Part shown: one piece after another, positions 1 through 13,320 of the stretch
How the letters are laid out: the number at the start of each line of letters is the position of its first letter
How positions within the stretch are numbered: the first letter of the stretch is position 1
Assembly (NCBI GenBank): GCA_014529385.2
Contig: CM043944.1
Coordinates: forward strand, 171,307,240-171,371,239
Length of the DNA: 64,000 bases
Origin: Adiantum capillus-veneris
Taxonomy: Eukaryota > Streptophyta > Polypodiopsida > Polypodiales > Pteridaceae
Direction: 5' to 3'
Translations under genes and position numbers: made by a program
The notes under the pieces: generated by a model
Databases searched by the model: none
What the model was told of the DNA's origin: nothing
What the model saw: only the letters and a program-made list of their open reading frames with translations

Positions 1-1068
1 TTTTAATTAAAACAATTGTCTATTTCTGGCTAGTGATACAATATAACAAGACATGACTTGATAAGCTTTAATATTTCTTGAGAAATGTAGTTTTTTTTAA
101 AAATATATATATATCAAAAGATTTAGAAAAAGATGGTTTTAAAAAAAGAGAGATATATGTATATTAAATTGAGGAATGAACATGTACATTGCTACTTTAT
201 GGTGTGCAATTTCCTTTATCAGATTGGCAAAATTTGCCAAAGAATGGTTTATTTCAAAACTAAACAAAATACTTGTTAAGAACAATATTTTTTTTAAAGG
301 TGACATGGATAACAACTGGGATGCCCTGCATCACCTGCGTACAGTCACGTGCTAACGAACTGTTTTCTTGTGGCTATGGGTGCAGGTGAGGGCTACCTTC
401 CTTGATTAAATTGTCGAGTTCTTAACAAATGGAGGATATCTTAATGTGACGCAAATTTTCCCAGACTTTGGGTTTATGGATTCTTGAACTATATCGTGTT
501 ATCTTCATTACCTTGTACAAAATTTATTTTCAACTGCAAATAAATTATTGTGCAATACCACTGTACTTTTCTAGAATTCATGGTCTGTGAATAGCTCGTG
601 TTCGTTTGCATATATGTATTTAGATTTAAAACTGCTACACACACACACACACACACACACTCTTGAATAATTGGCAGTGAGCATAAAATCATGCAAGATT
701 AATCAAGGCGCCATGCTTTGGTGCTTGCCTTAAACAGAGTATGAGTACATTCATCCGAAAGCTCTTGATAATGAATTCACATGTACATGTGTATATATAT
801 AAGCACCGATTTTTATCAAGCATGTCAAACGATAAGTAAAAGAAGAGAAAACGCACAATTAGAACTCAATTCAATTATTGATAAAATCATCGGTGAGGGT
901 AGTGGCCGTGTAGACTTGCCCAAAACCAATGATGAAGATGACTAGAATTGAGTTATACTAATCTAATCCTAAAATAAGTATGAATTGATTTAGTGCTTAG
1001 GGAGAGAGAGCATTAAATCTAGCTTAAGGATCTAATTAACATAATTAGGAGATACTAATTACTTACAA
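1..1068. other. AT-rich spacer with CA microsatellite
   Basis: No reading frame or RNA gene can be supported here. The stretch is AT-rich with homopolymer runs. A (CA)n microsatellite lies at about 637-660. Confidence 0.5.
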
Positions 1069-1500
1069 GCTCCGATACCACTTGTAAGGTTTGATTAATT
1101 AAGGCGGAAAAGAGTTCGTTGCATTCATAGTAGTAAGAGTTTCATGATAATTAGGAGCAAAACAAATTAGAGAGACAACACTCAATGAAAATAGACTCGC
1201 TTGATTGATTTGGATGAAAAGAGCAAAATACAAGCTAAGCAATATGGCCTTATATAGGCTCAAAGTGGAAAGGTGGCATTTAAAGCTAGAAAGTGATTTC
1301 CATCACATGTGGGAGAATGGTCAAATATCATGCGCCTATAGTGAATAGCATGTGACTATAAAGAAGTATATAATTAGGGAATTCTATGTAGTGGGATGCA
1401 TTCATGCACATAATGGTGCATGGTTGATATGCTTGGCTTAAGGGGCGAGTGTAAGCTAAATGGCTTACCTCAACATGCCACAGAACACATGGTGACAAGA
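1069..1500 (-). mobile_element. Possible LTR remnant with tRNA-Met-like primer site
   Basis: On the minus strand the 12 bases at 1069-1080 read TGGTATCGGAGC, one mismatch from the plant initiator tRNA-Met primer-binding site TGGTATCAGAGC. They sit two bases from a TGTAAGG (plus strand) that would be the end of an LTR. This is the layout seen at the convincing minus-strand elements later in the window. No second LTR, Gag or Pol is visible, so it can only be a remnant or a solo LTR. The right limit is not determined. Confidence 0.3.
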
Positions 1501-1853
1501 CTTGTACTTCAATCGAGATGTAGTTCGTCCTGACACTATTTCATGCACGTACGTCCACTCATGACTGCGAACCATGATGCACAAAAGAGATCTATAAAAA
1601 ATAGACAAATGTAATTTGTAAATTTATCCTTTTTATTAATCACACGTAAAGTATACAATTTATTATTTAATTATGCCAAGCAATTGAAAGTACATAGTCA
1701 ATCGTATTCAACAACAATTTTGCATTGTATACAAATATTCAAAAAGAGAATATAATTCAGTGTTTAGGCATTGATAAATTTTGGATACTTTAAACCTACA
1801 AATGATAAGAATTGTACCTTATATAATATTTTTTTGCATCAGATAATCTCGAA

Positions 1854-2542
1854 GTGTGAGCATAATACACTAACTCAACGCGAAGGTCATTGGTTATCAA
1901 CGATCAATTTTGGGTTGTAGCTACATTATCACGATTTTTTACAAATCACATTGGTAAAAATAATATGTATTGATCATTGCATATCTTCTTAGAAGTGTGA
2001 GCAACTACTCTAACACAACAAGGTGATAACATCATTGTAATTGAAGCACTTCTAGTGGTACAAGATAAACATCAAGTACGACCAAAAAAATTTAATTGGA
2101 AATACCCCAAACTGTGAGCAGATGCTCTAACACAAGAATTACTGCCAAAAAACTTTAATTGGAAATATACCTGAAAGTGTGAGCAGTTGCTCTAACACGA
2201 CAAGGTGATAACATTATCATAGTTGAAGCATTTCTAATCGTACAAAATAAGCATCAAGTACAATAAAAAAGCCTCAATTAGAAACTTTATCAACATTCTA
2301 TCATGTGTGAGTATATCACTCTAACACAAGGACTTAGAGAAATTCTTAATTCTTAAATCTTAATCTAAGGAAAACAACTAAGTATCTCCAATGCAAGTAA
2401 GCACTTTTACTCTAGCACAACAGTAAATAATCACTATTTACAATACACACCCATCTTCAAGTGTGAGTATATACTCCAACACAATGATAGATGGTTATAA
2501 ACTTAATTTTCTTTTCTTTAAGTGTGAAAAAACTCTAACACA
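1854..2542. repeat. Array of short imperfect hairpin repeats (GTGTGAG...CTCTAACAC)
   Basis: At least seven units repeat at irregular 60-140 bp spacing. Each has GTGTGAG, a 5-9 base loop, then CTCTAACAC, so each can fold on itself (for example 1995-2018, 2177-2198, 2305-2327, 2461-2484, 2522-2542). Some units share longer flanks, such as CAAGGTGATAAC and CAAGTAC. There is no coding potential. The spacing is too irregular and the units too diverged for a CRISPR array, and the setting is eukaryotic. Confidence 0.75.
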
Positions 2543-2545
2543 GAA

Positions 2546-3001
2546 AGAGCAAGTTTTAATTTTAATTTTGATTTAAAACTATTCAATTTAAAAACTGAAA
2601 ACAAGAAAAACTACAAATCATAAAATTAAAATTTGATTACATCAATAGAATTAATTTTAATAAATAACTAATTTTTTAAATATATTTTTATAAATATTTT
2701 ATCTTACCGAGAGAAGATGATAACTTTTATCAAATAGCTCAATATTTTGTTGTGTGAAATACTAGTAAAAGAGCTTCAGTGGTTGCATATATATACTAAG
2801 CACTTCGATTGAATATTTTCTTTGATCGAAGATTTCTTCGATCGAAGTACAGAGAAATAATACGGAGAGCCAAATTCAACGATGTGTCACCGTATAATAC
2901 GTCTTTTTTATACTCTTTAACGTATCATACAAGCATTAAACGTGTATAATATGTTTAACGTTTAACGTATAATGTAACTTAGATCTAGATCCACTTTTTT
3001 G
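2546..3001. other. AT-rich spacer
   Basis: No gene is seen. A short palindrome, TCTTCGATCGAAG, lies near 2838, and near-repeats of AACGTATAAT lie around 2920-2975. Confidence 0.4.
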
Positions 3002-3002
3002 G

Positions 3003-3197
3003 CACTACCATAAGTGAGAATGTAATATAGTACTCCACCTAATCTAGAGGGTCGTAAAGCTAAGAATAGGTCATTACTAGCACGTAGACAATTCTTGAAA
3101 ATGACGCCAATGGTAGTGGGTCCACATGATGGATGCTACAACATAGCTATCTCTACACTAATATACCAAAATCAACACAAGAAGGCGAGCCGGTTGG
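3003..3197. repeat. Diverged segmental repeat, copy 1 left part
   Basis: This stretch (motif GCTAAGAATAGGTCA near 3058) aligns by eye with 8187-8380 and more weakly with 8876-8960. It is the left flank of the 3202-5406 insertion. The right flank at 5407-5600 aligns with 8370-8620, so the 8.2-8.6 kb copy represents the uninterrupted arrangement. Confidence 0.6.
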
Positions 3198-3334
3198 GGC
3201 ACCATGAGTTGAGGTTTGGAGAGAGATTTTTGAGCGAGCTTTGAAGTGAGATTTTTTTAGATATTGCTTGACTAACCAAATCTAGAAAAAAAGTTTGCTT
3301 TGAAAGCTCGCTCCAAACCTCAACTCATGGTGCC

Positions 3335-3454
3335 TCTCTCTCTCTCTCTCTCTCTCTCCCCCCCCCTTTGGTCTCTTGCTACCTCTCCCTATCTCTATTT
3401 CTCTCTATCTCCCACTCCTTCAATCTCTCTCTCTGTTGCTTTTCCTCCCCCCTT

Positions 3455-3485
<31 letters not shown>

Positions 3486-3535
3486 TCCTTTTTCCTCTCC
3501 CCCTTTTTATATACCTCTCTCTCTCTCTCTAACCC
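3335..3535. repeat. CT-rich low-complexity tract
   Basis: Long (CT)n and (C)n runs fill this stretch. The open frames across it encode only Ser/Leu/Pro repeats and are artefacts of composition. Confidence 0.8.
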
Positions 3536-4296
3536 TTGCTCGTCTCTGTACCTGTAACCCTAACCTCCTCCTCATGTCAATCTCTCGCCCTCTCAGTCTC
3601 CCCCTAGGTCGGGGGCTTCCTTGTGGGGAGGTGTTAAGCCACAACCCTACCCCCTTACTCAGTCTGTGAATTGTAGATCCCTGGTACCCCCGCAGCGTGT
3701 GCATCCCTGCATCTTAAACTTCCTCTATTAGCGTCACCCCGCACTCCTTCACGAGAAGCCCACATCCAAACAACAATCCACATGGTACAATGGGATCCAA
3801 CAACAATCACCTCTCTTACACACAAACATCACACCAACCATGCATTCCTCACTTTCAAGACTACGGTAGACCAAGTCAAATTTTTTGAGCAATTGAGGCT
3901 TCTCAAGACACTAGAGTTTGGTTTGTAAAAGATCTTACAACATCTCAACTCAAGCAAAAGAAGGCAGAACTCCAATAGATGCTAGAAGCACACACAACAG
4001 GGAAATGGATAGTCTATCGCGGAGATAAAGCCATTCTCCAGGAGTTCCAAACTCCCAAACCTGCTCCGTGCTCACCTTCCGTCCCTCCATAGATTTTGTT
4101 AATCTTATCCTCCCTTTTTTACATCTCGTCAAACCCTCAGTCCTTAACTGAGATGCATCTCAGGTTTTGTTCATCTTATCCTCTCTTTTTTACCTCGCAG
4201 CATGTGCATCCCCGCATCCCGTATTACACCTGTCAGCGTCAGTACGTACTCCTCGACGAGAAGCCCGCCATTGCAAGCATGGCCACTCTCCCTCTC

Positions 4297-4551
<255 letters not shown>

Positions 4552-4862
4552 AATTTCTCCCTCTGTGGTAGTGCTAGGACCCACGAAGCAGTTGGTCTTG
4601 GGTGGTACTGGTTTTAGGGGCCTTGAAATCAATGGCAATGTCGCTGAATTTGACAAAGATACAATGTCTCCCTTGGCAAAACTATTGTCTGCAGAGCGGA
4701 TGTCAAGGTATTTGTTATCGATCGATTGGGTTGTTGCTCACAAGATAAGAGGAGGGAAACTATAACTAAAAGCCTAAAACCTAAGAAGTGGTTATTAGTG
4801 TTGATTATTTATCCATTTTTTGAGGATAATCTATGGGTGTCTACCCTTTATGCCAAGCAATG

Positions 4863-5270
<408 letters not shown>

Positions 5271-5406
5271 CACTGCAAAAATTATTTTTGGAGCGAACTT
5301 TCAGACTGAGCTTTTTTTAAGATTTGGTCAGTTGAGAAATATCTGAAACAAGCTCACTCCAAAGCTCACTCAAAAAACTCACTCCATTCCAATCTTTGAG
5401 CACCGA

Positions 5407-8400
5407 GGGGCATGATGAAATGGACTATTTAAAATGACTAATAAGCTAGCAAACAAGAACAACAAGTAAAGATGAACATGTAAAAAATCTTGATTGTACA
5501 ACTTACTAGCAATCTACGAGTGATATGCTACTCTAACATAACATGCTGGACTTGAAAAAAGTGGGAGTGTGAAAAAATTGCAACCTTTTGTTTCACAAGT
5601 GTTAAAAATGATGCAACAAGCTTGCAATTGCTTGGGATTAGTCCTCTCATGCTTTTCAAATAAAAAATTAGTTGAAAAACACAGTTTAAGACACACAACA
5701 TATTCAAGCCTTAAACAACCTGCCATTCTGAAGAAACATGAATCACATGATGAGAGCACTCAAATAAAGCGCAAGAGTAGGAGATTACCCTACGGAGTTA
5801 CAATTGCAAGCGAGCACAATGAATTTGCAAAATCTTGATTTGAATTACTAACAAAAGATCTTTTGTAAAAAATCTTGCTGATCTCAAATGACCCTTTAGA
5901 ATCAGATAAACTGACTCTTATACATAGGGCTTCTAAACATATATATGTGCTAAGGTTATATAGGTTCAAAACTAACCCATTTAACTCTGATCTACTCAAC
6001 TAGAATCTTCAGTTGTGAATCCATTACAAGCTAGGACTCTCATTGAGCGTGACTAAATTAACAATTGAATTAATATTCTAATGTTCGTCTCAATGTTCAC
6101 CTTGGCTCAAAACTTGAATTACTCTAGTATTCTACCTGTCTTTGTATCTTGATCCAATCCACTTCTCTTTGTGTCAGAAAAGTCTTGCTCACATGGAGTT
6201 ACCATTGTAACAATTAACACTCATTGAGATGCTCTGAATGCATGCCCCATCTTTCTCGTCAACAACTCTGTTAAGACCTCCTCATTTATTTGGTTCCCCA
6301 TGGTGATGATGCTCTCATTGTGCTCGTTGTAGACTTAGCAATATACTCTAACGATCCCCTTAACCATAGACTTTTGCAATTATTTTCAAGATCAATCACC
6401 TCTCAACTGCAGTCTTCCAAAGATCTACACTTTTTTAGATAGATATCCTTCTTAAAGTTTTTGTTTGTTGAGCCCTCAATGAATTCTAACACTAGTCTCT
6501 CGTGGGTTGTCAATTCAACTTCAAGATATCTTTCAACATATTGTCTCAATTAGATGCGTCCCTTAAAATTTCCCTAACTATCGCTTAAAGTCATAGGTCG
6601 TAAGACTATGTTGTGTTTAATATCTCTCTTTGATAACTCCTCAATAAACGCCTTCATGAGTGGGTCTATGTCACAAAAATACAATGAATTCAAAGGCTAG
6701 AACCATGCTCATTCCTTTCCTTTGAAGGTTAATCCAATTCTCTTGAGTTGTATGTGAACATCACACAATTTTTCTGCCAATATGACTACCTTGAATCTAG
6801 CTACATTTTCATAAGGATCTCCTACTTCATTGTAGGGTTTCTTAATCCACTTTTGGACCTTCAATGGTCTAACTCCTTTATGGCCTTCATGTACATATTT
6901 CACCTTTAGTGCTCTTGTTTGAGTTTTAATAAGGTCTGTATGAGCACTAACCTGCATACCAACATGAAAGTGAGTTGGATTACGCAATTCACATTTTCGT
7001 ATTTCGATGGTATTGTAGAGTTTTGATGGACTTTTAGCATTTTGAACGCTCAAATGAGATCCAAATTGGATGATGTTTTGGGGATGTGAGCTACAAGGCA
7101 TGTGCTACAAGCTGTATCAACCTCTAGTCAACTTGTAGGGCATGATGGATATGATTTGTCACCACTCAAAGATGCAACCTAATATTTCTACATTTTCTTT
7201 ATGATCCCTTTCAAAGACATTTTCGATATTTTCATGCAATAATTTTTCCAATTAACACTTTGTTTTTTTTTTCACTTTCCCCATAATCTGAAAGTTATGG
7301 TCTTTACTCAAAGGTTATGGTGAATCGAAGTTTTTAATGGCACTTCGGAACACATAGGAGATGATTTTTGGGCTACTTAATGTACTCTTAGATGGGCAGT
7401 AAAGAAAGAGCTTAAAGCAACAAAAACAATATGAAAAAAATTGCTAATGGAAATGGACTTGTAATAATGAAAACCTCTTCTTGGCAAATCCTCACCTAAC
7501 TCCTTCATAAGTGCATCTATGCTCCAAAAGTAGGAAGAATTTCAACATTGGAACCATGATGATGCCTTTCCTTTTATGGTCATTCAAAATCCTTGAACTA
7601 TGTGTGAAAATCACGTCATTTTTCTTCCCTTGGGACCTAGTTCAACCTAGCTACATGCTCATAGGGATCTCCTACTCTACTGTAGGGTTCTTGACCCACT
7701 TCTAGCCCTGTGATGGTCTAATTCTTCCATGGCCTTCATGTACGTATCTTACCACAATAGGAGGTTCATGAAAATGAAGTCTTGCATGTAGCAACTTTGA
7801 GATGAGATTTTTGTTTGTGGCAAGGTGATGACTTTGAGGATATGGCTACTCCACTATTGTCCAAGTTTCCCTTCTAGTACGACCCTCTACAAGTCTGTTT
7901 TTTAAAAGTTTTTTTGAAGCCCAAAAGTTATATTTTTTAAAGACGCTTTGGATGAAGCAGGAAATGATTTTTGGCTTGTTAGTGTACTCCTAGATGTGCA
8001 AAACCGATGTGAAACATTTGAATGGAAATGGAATCCTAACAAAAGTTTAAAAGGACGTGAATAAAAATATGGACATGGATTTTATAACTTGAAACCATTC
8101 AAAACACACTCAAAAACTCCCACTAGCTAGCAAGCACTCCCTATTGCTAGCTTCCCTTAAGCATCAAAACCTAGTTTTCTTGTAGTGCCATGAGTGAGAA
8201 TGGAATACGTTACTCTAGCTAATATAAAGGGCCGAGAAGCTAAGAATAGGTCACTCTATCAACATAGAGCCAATTCTCGGCACTGAAACCAATGTTAGCA
8301 GGTTGCCGAATGGACAATGCAACATTGGTATTTATGTACTTACATACTAGATTCAATACATAGGGGCGGTCAACCAATTGGGGCATGGAGACTATGTTAT

Positions 8401-9790
8401 CTTGTTATACATGATAGAATTGATTATCCACAATGACTAATGAGCCAATAAACAAGAACACCAAATCAAGATGAATAGGGAGACAATCTCGACTACAGTG
8501 CCTACTTACAAGATCGGACGTTTGACTAAGGAAACGAGGTTGGGATACAATGAAACAAAGGGGGGGTGATATGCTAATACAATAGAACATGCAAGACTTG
8601 AAAAGAAAATCATTCAAAGTGCGCAACAAATCATGACCCTTTGATTCATAGGTGCGGGCTTACTTAATCTACTCCTAGTTGTGCAAAAATGAAGAACTTA
8701 AAAGAGAAACAATAATGTGAAAAAAATCTAATGGAAATGGAGTCATAACGACAATTTAGCAGCACATGCATGGACTTAGTAACTCAAAACCTTTGCTACA
8801 CACTCCAAATAAGAGAATTGGCAAGCACGTATGCTCCTAGCTTCCCTCAAGCATCGAAACCAAGTTTTACTTTAGTGTAATGAATGAAGATAGGAATATG
8901 GTACTCTTGCTAGAGGGTAATGCTCTCCAGCATGAAAAACAATCTGCAAAACATCCACTAAAGCCTTTAAGGAAGTGAGGCACAATGCAATTGAGAAAGA
9001 AACAACTCAAGAGGACAAGTAGGTCCAAGTGGAGTCATACGTTTTGTGAATGATTTTCCTCTAAAGCCACTATTTTGAGCAACGTGGTTGTTAATTAGGA
9101 TCAAGAAGCTTGGGTAACTTGTTCATAGAGCTCTAAACTAAGTTATGGGACTAATTTTGATTGTTTTTGGCCGATCAAATATGAACCCTATATTAATCAG
9201 CCCATTATGTTAAATAGCTATTTTGAGTCATTTTAAGGGTTCCAAAGTTGGAGAGCTAGTCACATTTTGAGATTGAGAACTTTGTGAACACTTAGGATCT
9301 CCATAGCTTCCCTATCCTCTTAAGATCTTCTACCTTTTTGTATTCCTTAACTCCCACGTGCTCCCTTATACATGGTGGTTGAAATTTGTAATAGAACTAA
9401 TGGGCTTGCGAAAATGTATTTTATGCAATGTGTTTGAAATAGCTAATCAATCATGTTTGTTGATTTGATTACTTAATCTATGTGTGGTGTCTCTTAAATA
9501 TGCGGTTTGTGCTTTAAGTTGTGCATGATAGTAGACGTAGAGTAGAAGGCAAGCATTGTGGTTCGTTTCAACACATGGGTGAAAGCATGTATTGGTGGTA
9601 CCAAAAAACGACCAATTTTTAATTCACTTGTTTAGTGCTACTTTGTTATGGCCATAAAACAAAAGATGTCCTATTCTTATGTTTTTGGAGGGAAAACTCC
9701 CAATTTTATATTATGAGCTACTTTTGAAGAAAACGTGTGTGTGTGGTATAATAATTACAAGTACAGCCACTTCGAATTGTTCTCACCCGC
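5407..9790. repeat. Spacer of diverged segmental duplications
   Basis: No gene can be supported. Several stretches occur more than once: 6784-6905 resembles 7623-7748 (shared TATGG/CATGGCCTTCATGTAC), 5407-5600 resembles 8370-8620, and 8141-8230 resembles 8833-8915 at about 690 bp spacing. A minus-strand open frame at 6709-7101 covers one copy, and the second copy lacks a matching open frame, so I do not call it a gene. The region looks like old tandem duplication of one locus. Confidence 0.5.
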
Positions 9791-10960
9791 GTGCGAGACG
9801 AGTTATCCTCTGCGCTTGGAACTGACAGGCTGATTGGCCTTCCTATTGTCACATCACAAGATTCTTCTGCATTGAGTTGTGTTGTGCGGCCATCCTCTTT
9901 GCTGTGCTCATCCCAATCTCTTCTTGGTGTCCCCTTTGCTAGTTGCTACGAGGTCCCCGCAGAGGGCTGCTGTTACTAAGTCCACTGCGAGGAAGTGAGG
10001 ACATTGAATACTCGTGCAAGCAAGTTGAGTTTCTGTGTCATGCAATCTAAACATGGAGGTTCTTCTATCCTTGCCGACGACAACATGTCTACATCGAAGA
10101 GGAGACGTGTGTTGTGCATGTTGTGATGAAAACTGTAGATTGAACATTTTTGCATGCAGTGCTATTAATGCACATTAGTTGAGCACTGTTACCTTATCAT
10201 TGTAGGATGGACCACTTTGGTACCTTGGTACCTTTCCATAGTTTCTTTGGTAGTTTTTAATTCTTGTCTTCTAGTATGTTTGGTACTATCTTAGCTGCGT
10301 TGGTGCTCCCTTGATATACCACCATTAATCAAAGCTTTCTCTAGGACTTCCTTGGCATCTCCTTGGTCTTTAGTGCATACAATGATGTTTACGACCTATT
10401 TAGGAATTTTGGGAATTATTCAAGTCCCATTTATTATAACGCTATTAAAAAACTTAGTAGTTTGAGCTATCATCTATTCACGGCTACACTCTATGTTTCA
10501 TATACCCCTTAACACATATCTATAGGGATATGTGTATTTATATTAATACTTATATGCATCAACTACAATGACATCGAAAGAATGAGGGAAGCATGGCACT
10601 AAACTCAATTTGCATTATACAATATTATTCATGTAGAAAAAGTTCTTTGAATCAGTAGCTCAGATTTGAAACATTAACGTTAAAGAATTGGCTATATCAA
10701 CACTCATGAAAAGAATCTACAATAATCAGAAACAAATTTTAGAATTGAAGGGACCTAAAAATAGTGTGGTGTTTAGAAACACCAAGATAGAAAATAAAAT
10801 CCAATTCACATATTTACATGGATCCAAGTATTTTACAACTCATCCGAGAAAATGATACTATGTCAAGAGGCTCAATGACTATAAATACAACATTAAACTT
10901 TGCGTTTTCTCATGTATTGCTCCAATATGTACAAGGTTTCTCTATCACAAGCTGCTTCAT
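9791..10960. other. Spacer without recognised features
   Basis: Short open frames exist on both strands, but none has a recognisable domain or support from its neighbours. The downstream end (3' side) of the minus-strand gene that follows may lie here. Confidence 0.4.
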
Positions 10961-11613
10961 TTACCAACATATTGCAAGTATACTCTCGTTTTGTCCCTTG
11001 CATAGATCCAACCAAGTAACCATGCAGTGATTGTTCTCTCCAAAAAAACTTTCAAGCTCTTCTATTGATTGATTCCACATTTTTGGAAAAATCAAGTAGG
11101 TTCCGAGCATATTGCGCATTACACTGTAAAGGGCCTCGTAAAAAATTAAGGTATTATTTCCATCCAAATCATGAAAAATTCTCCATGCTACATCCAAGTT
11201 CTTGTGGTATACAAATCGATATCCAATTAAAAGATCTGTCTTTTGGCATGCTACTTGTCCTGCCATGACATTAAATTTTTGATGGTTTGTGGAAAGCATA
11301 ACTCAAGAATATGTCGAGTCCTTTGCAATCTATTAGTGCTCCAAATCCACACCTCAAACCATTGCATGCAAAAATCAAGGAAAGTGAATGCATCTTTGCG
11401 AATAAAATGCCACACATTTGTACTCTCTTCAACGAGATGTATATGTTTTTTCCAATCTGGGCATACATCACCATGTTGCTTTTCAATGGTCTTAAGTAAA
11501 ACACCATTGAGTTCAAGGATCAATACTCTTCTTTGTTTCTGTATAGTATCTGAGGGTGGTGGAATCAGTTTCCTTCTAGGCCTGTGAGTCCTCAATGACA
11601 TGTGCCACCTCAA
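10961..11613 (-). pseudogene. FCP1/NIF-phosphatase-like domain, second copy
   Basis: Two minus-strand frames, 11613-11251 and 11299-10961, read in succession like a HAD-family FCP1 homology (NIF) domain. The first has RRVLILELNGVLL, where the family has the DxDx catalytic loop, followed by FLDFCMQWFEVWIWST, which matches the family's 'FL.FC...F.V.VWS' block. The second has NNTLIFYEALYSV, matching the usual 'NTLL.DDSP.K' block. The catalytic aspartates are replaced (ELNG for DLDG; IFYE for IDDS) and the two halves are in different frames, so activity is unlikely. FCP1-family enzymes dephosphorylate RNA polymerase II tails and other proteins. The same domain occurs upstream at 12659-13252. Intron positions were not resolved. 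Confidence 0.55.
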
Positions 11614-12658
11614 TCGTAAATGCTTTGTACATTTGAAATCAAATTTATATGCTTCAGAATCTCTTGTTTCAAAAAAAAGGCATGATGGTCAATGGAAGAG
11701 ATATTATTTTCAATTAACACATTGTGCACCAACATTATTTATTTTATCCATGATATATATAGACTTAAACCTTGAGAAGACAACAAAAGAAAATATTTTT
11801 CTTCAATACACAGAAGAAATCTTGTACAAAGAGCTTCAACCACAAAGATAAAAGAGAGACTTTTTTTCCAAGGTTGAATAACATCTAATTGATGAAATAT
11901 AAAAGTGTACATATTTGGTTCATCTTCAATAATTGGACCCAACACATTGTTTTGGCCGGAATACTAGAGCCCAACACATTGTTTTGGTCAAAATCTTCTT
12001 AACATATTTCCACCACTCTAGATGTATGTGAACATTCCAGGTGATTGAGTCAACGTGCACGTCAAGCCCTGACTGGTTGTTTTCTTCCACCTGCAATAAA
12101 AAATATGCTAGATTAGATAAAAATTTGATTTTATTTTTTATATTTTTTTATAAATCTAAAGTGAGTCCTACCCATAACCTTAAGTAGGCCTTTTGTAGCT
12201 TTGATATGTATGCTTTTGCTGCAACTCCGCTAATGAAATGACCACGACCTTACCCCAAGCTAGTAGCATAAGCAATAGCATGTTGATCACTCAAACTTTT
12301 TGTTTTGTGAGACAATTTTAACAAGTTCAGCTGGTTTGAAGATAATAGTGGCACACCAAACTTGGATGCCAACATAGCTGGATCCTTGCTTAAGGAGTTT
12401 ACTACTTTCTTGCCCTACTTTCTTGAACATAACTTAACTTGTTATTGCACAATGGTAGCTGTGAAGATGCACAAGATGAGCTTTCCACTTCGACTGAATT
12501 GTTGTCAAGTTCTTCCCTTAGAACTTGGACATTGCACATGCCCCATTCTTCCATAATGTCTTGAAACTTTGTAAATAGGTCATGAACCTTTGTGATTGGA
12601 GATTGTCCTAGCCGATTGAGTGAAATAACAGATTGAATGTCATCTCTATTATTTAGAT

Positions 12659-13252
12659 TTAAAAGGTATGGTAGAAGTGCATTGCAAAGAAGATAGTCAC
12701 GCCTCCCTTGAAAACTTTCAGGATATAATCAGTTATCTTTTGGTTAATACATCCCTTGAAAGGGTTATCATCAATGAGCAATGTATTCTTTGTACTGCAT
12801 AAATTCCTGCACTGATACCAAACCCTCAACAAAGGCTTAAAAATAGCCTCAACATTAGGCTTATCTGGTCTATACACTTTTCGAAGATTATGGATGTAGC
12901 AATCTTCTTGTCCCCATACCATAAAGAAATGATATTTTTTATGTGCATGCTTTTCAAGAGTGTTCACATAAGTGCAAACATTCTTTTGTAGCATGGTGGA
13001 CCAAATACCAACATGAAAGTACTGACATATCTCATCCAAAAATTCAAAACAACCCGGGTGAACAACAATTGTGGTGTGACCAAGGTCAATTTTGACACAA
13101 TCTGTACATGAATGCCTCTTGTCTTCTTTGTTGATTACATGAGCAATATTTTCTGCATACGATACAAAAGAATGATTACAATTTAAGGTTTTACACTTAT
13201 AAATCTCAAAACAAGGGACCAAATATTTGTAGCACACAATTGTAAATTGCAC
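12659..13252 (-). CDS. FCP1/NIF-phosphatase-like domain, first copy (exon or partial gene)
   Basis: A 197-codon minus-strand frame shows the C-terminal two thirds of an FCP1 homology domain. FEFLDEICQYFHVGIWST matches the 'FL......V.IWS' block, FFMVWGQEDC corresponds to the 'F.WDQ..C' segment, and NTLLIDDNPFKG is a good 'NTLLIDDSPYK' motif with both acidic residues. Upstream, VKIDLGHTTIVVHPG may stand where the DxDx(T/V) nucleophile loop should be, but it is not a clear match. Family members are Mg-dependent protein phosphatases. The region ends at a run of Phe/His residues that looks like read-through into an intron. Whether this and 10961-11613 form one tandem-domain gene or two genes cannot be decided from sequence alone. 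Confidence 0.6.
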   Translation of the reverse strand: MQFTIVCYKYLVPCFEIYKCKTLNCNHSFVSYAENIAHVINKEDKRHSCTDCVKIDLGHTTIVVHPGCFEFLDEICQYFHVGIWSTMLQKNVCTYVNTLEKHAHKKYHFFMVWGQEDCYIHNLRKVYRPDKPNVEAIFKPLLRVWYQCRNLCSTKNTLLIDDNPFKGCINQKITDYILKVFKGGVTIFFAMHFYHTF

Positions 13253-13320
13253 ACGTTTATTTATGTCTCATACTCCCATACTCATCTATGATGATGTCTC
13301 CTAAAAGTGATTGCATTTCT

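Noticed and set aside
1854-2542. CRISPR array
   Set aside because: Repeats are diverged and unevenly spaced, no cas genes are present and the setting is plant nuclear DNA.
3300-3669. Small secreted or membrane protein from the CT-rich frames
   Set aside because: The hydrophobic Ser/Leu stretches come from CT repeats; the sequence forms part of the foldback-like insertion.
6709-7101. Minus-strand 130-codon gene
   Set aside because: No recognisable domain, and the diverged second copy near 7.6 kb has no matching open frame, so it looks like chance openness in a repeated segment.
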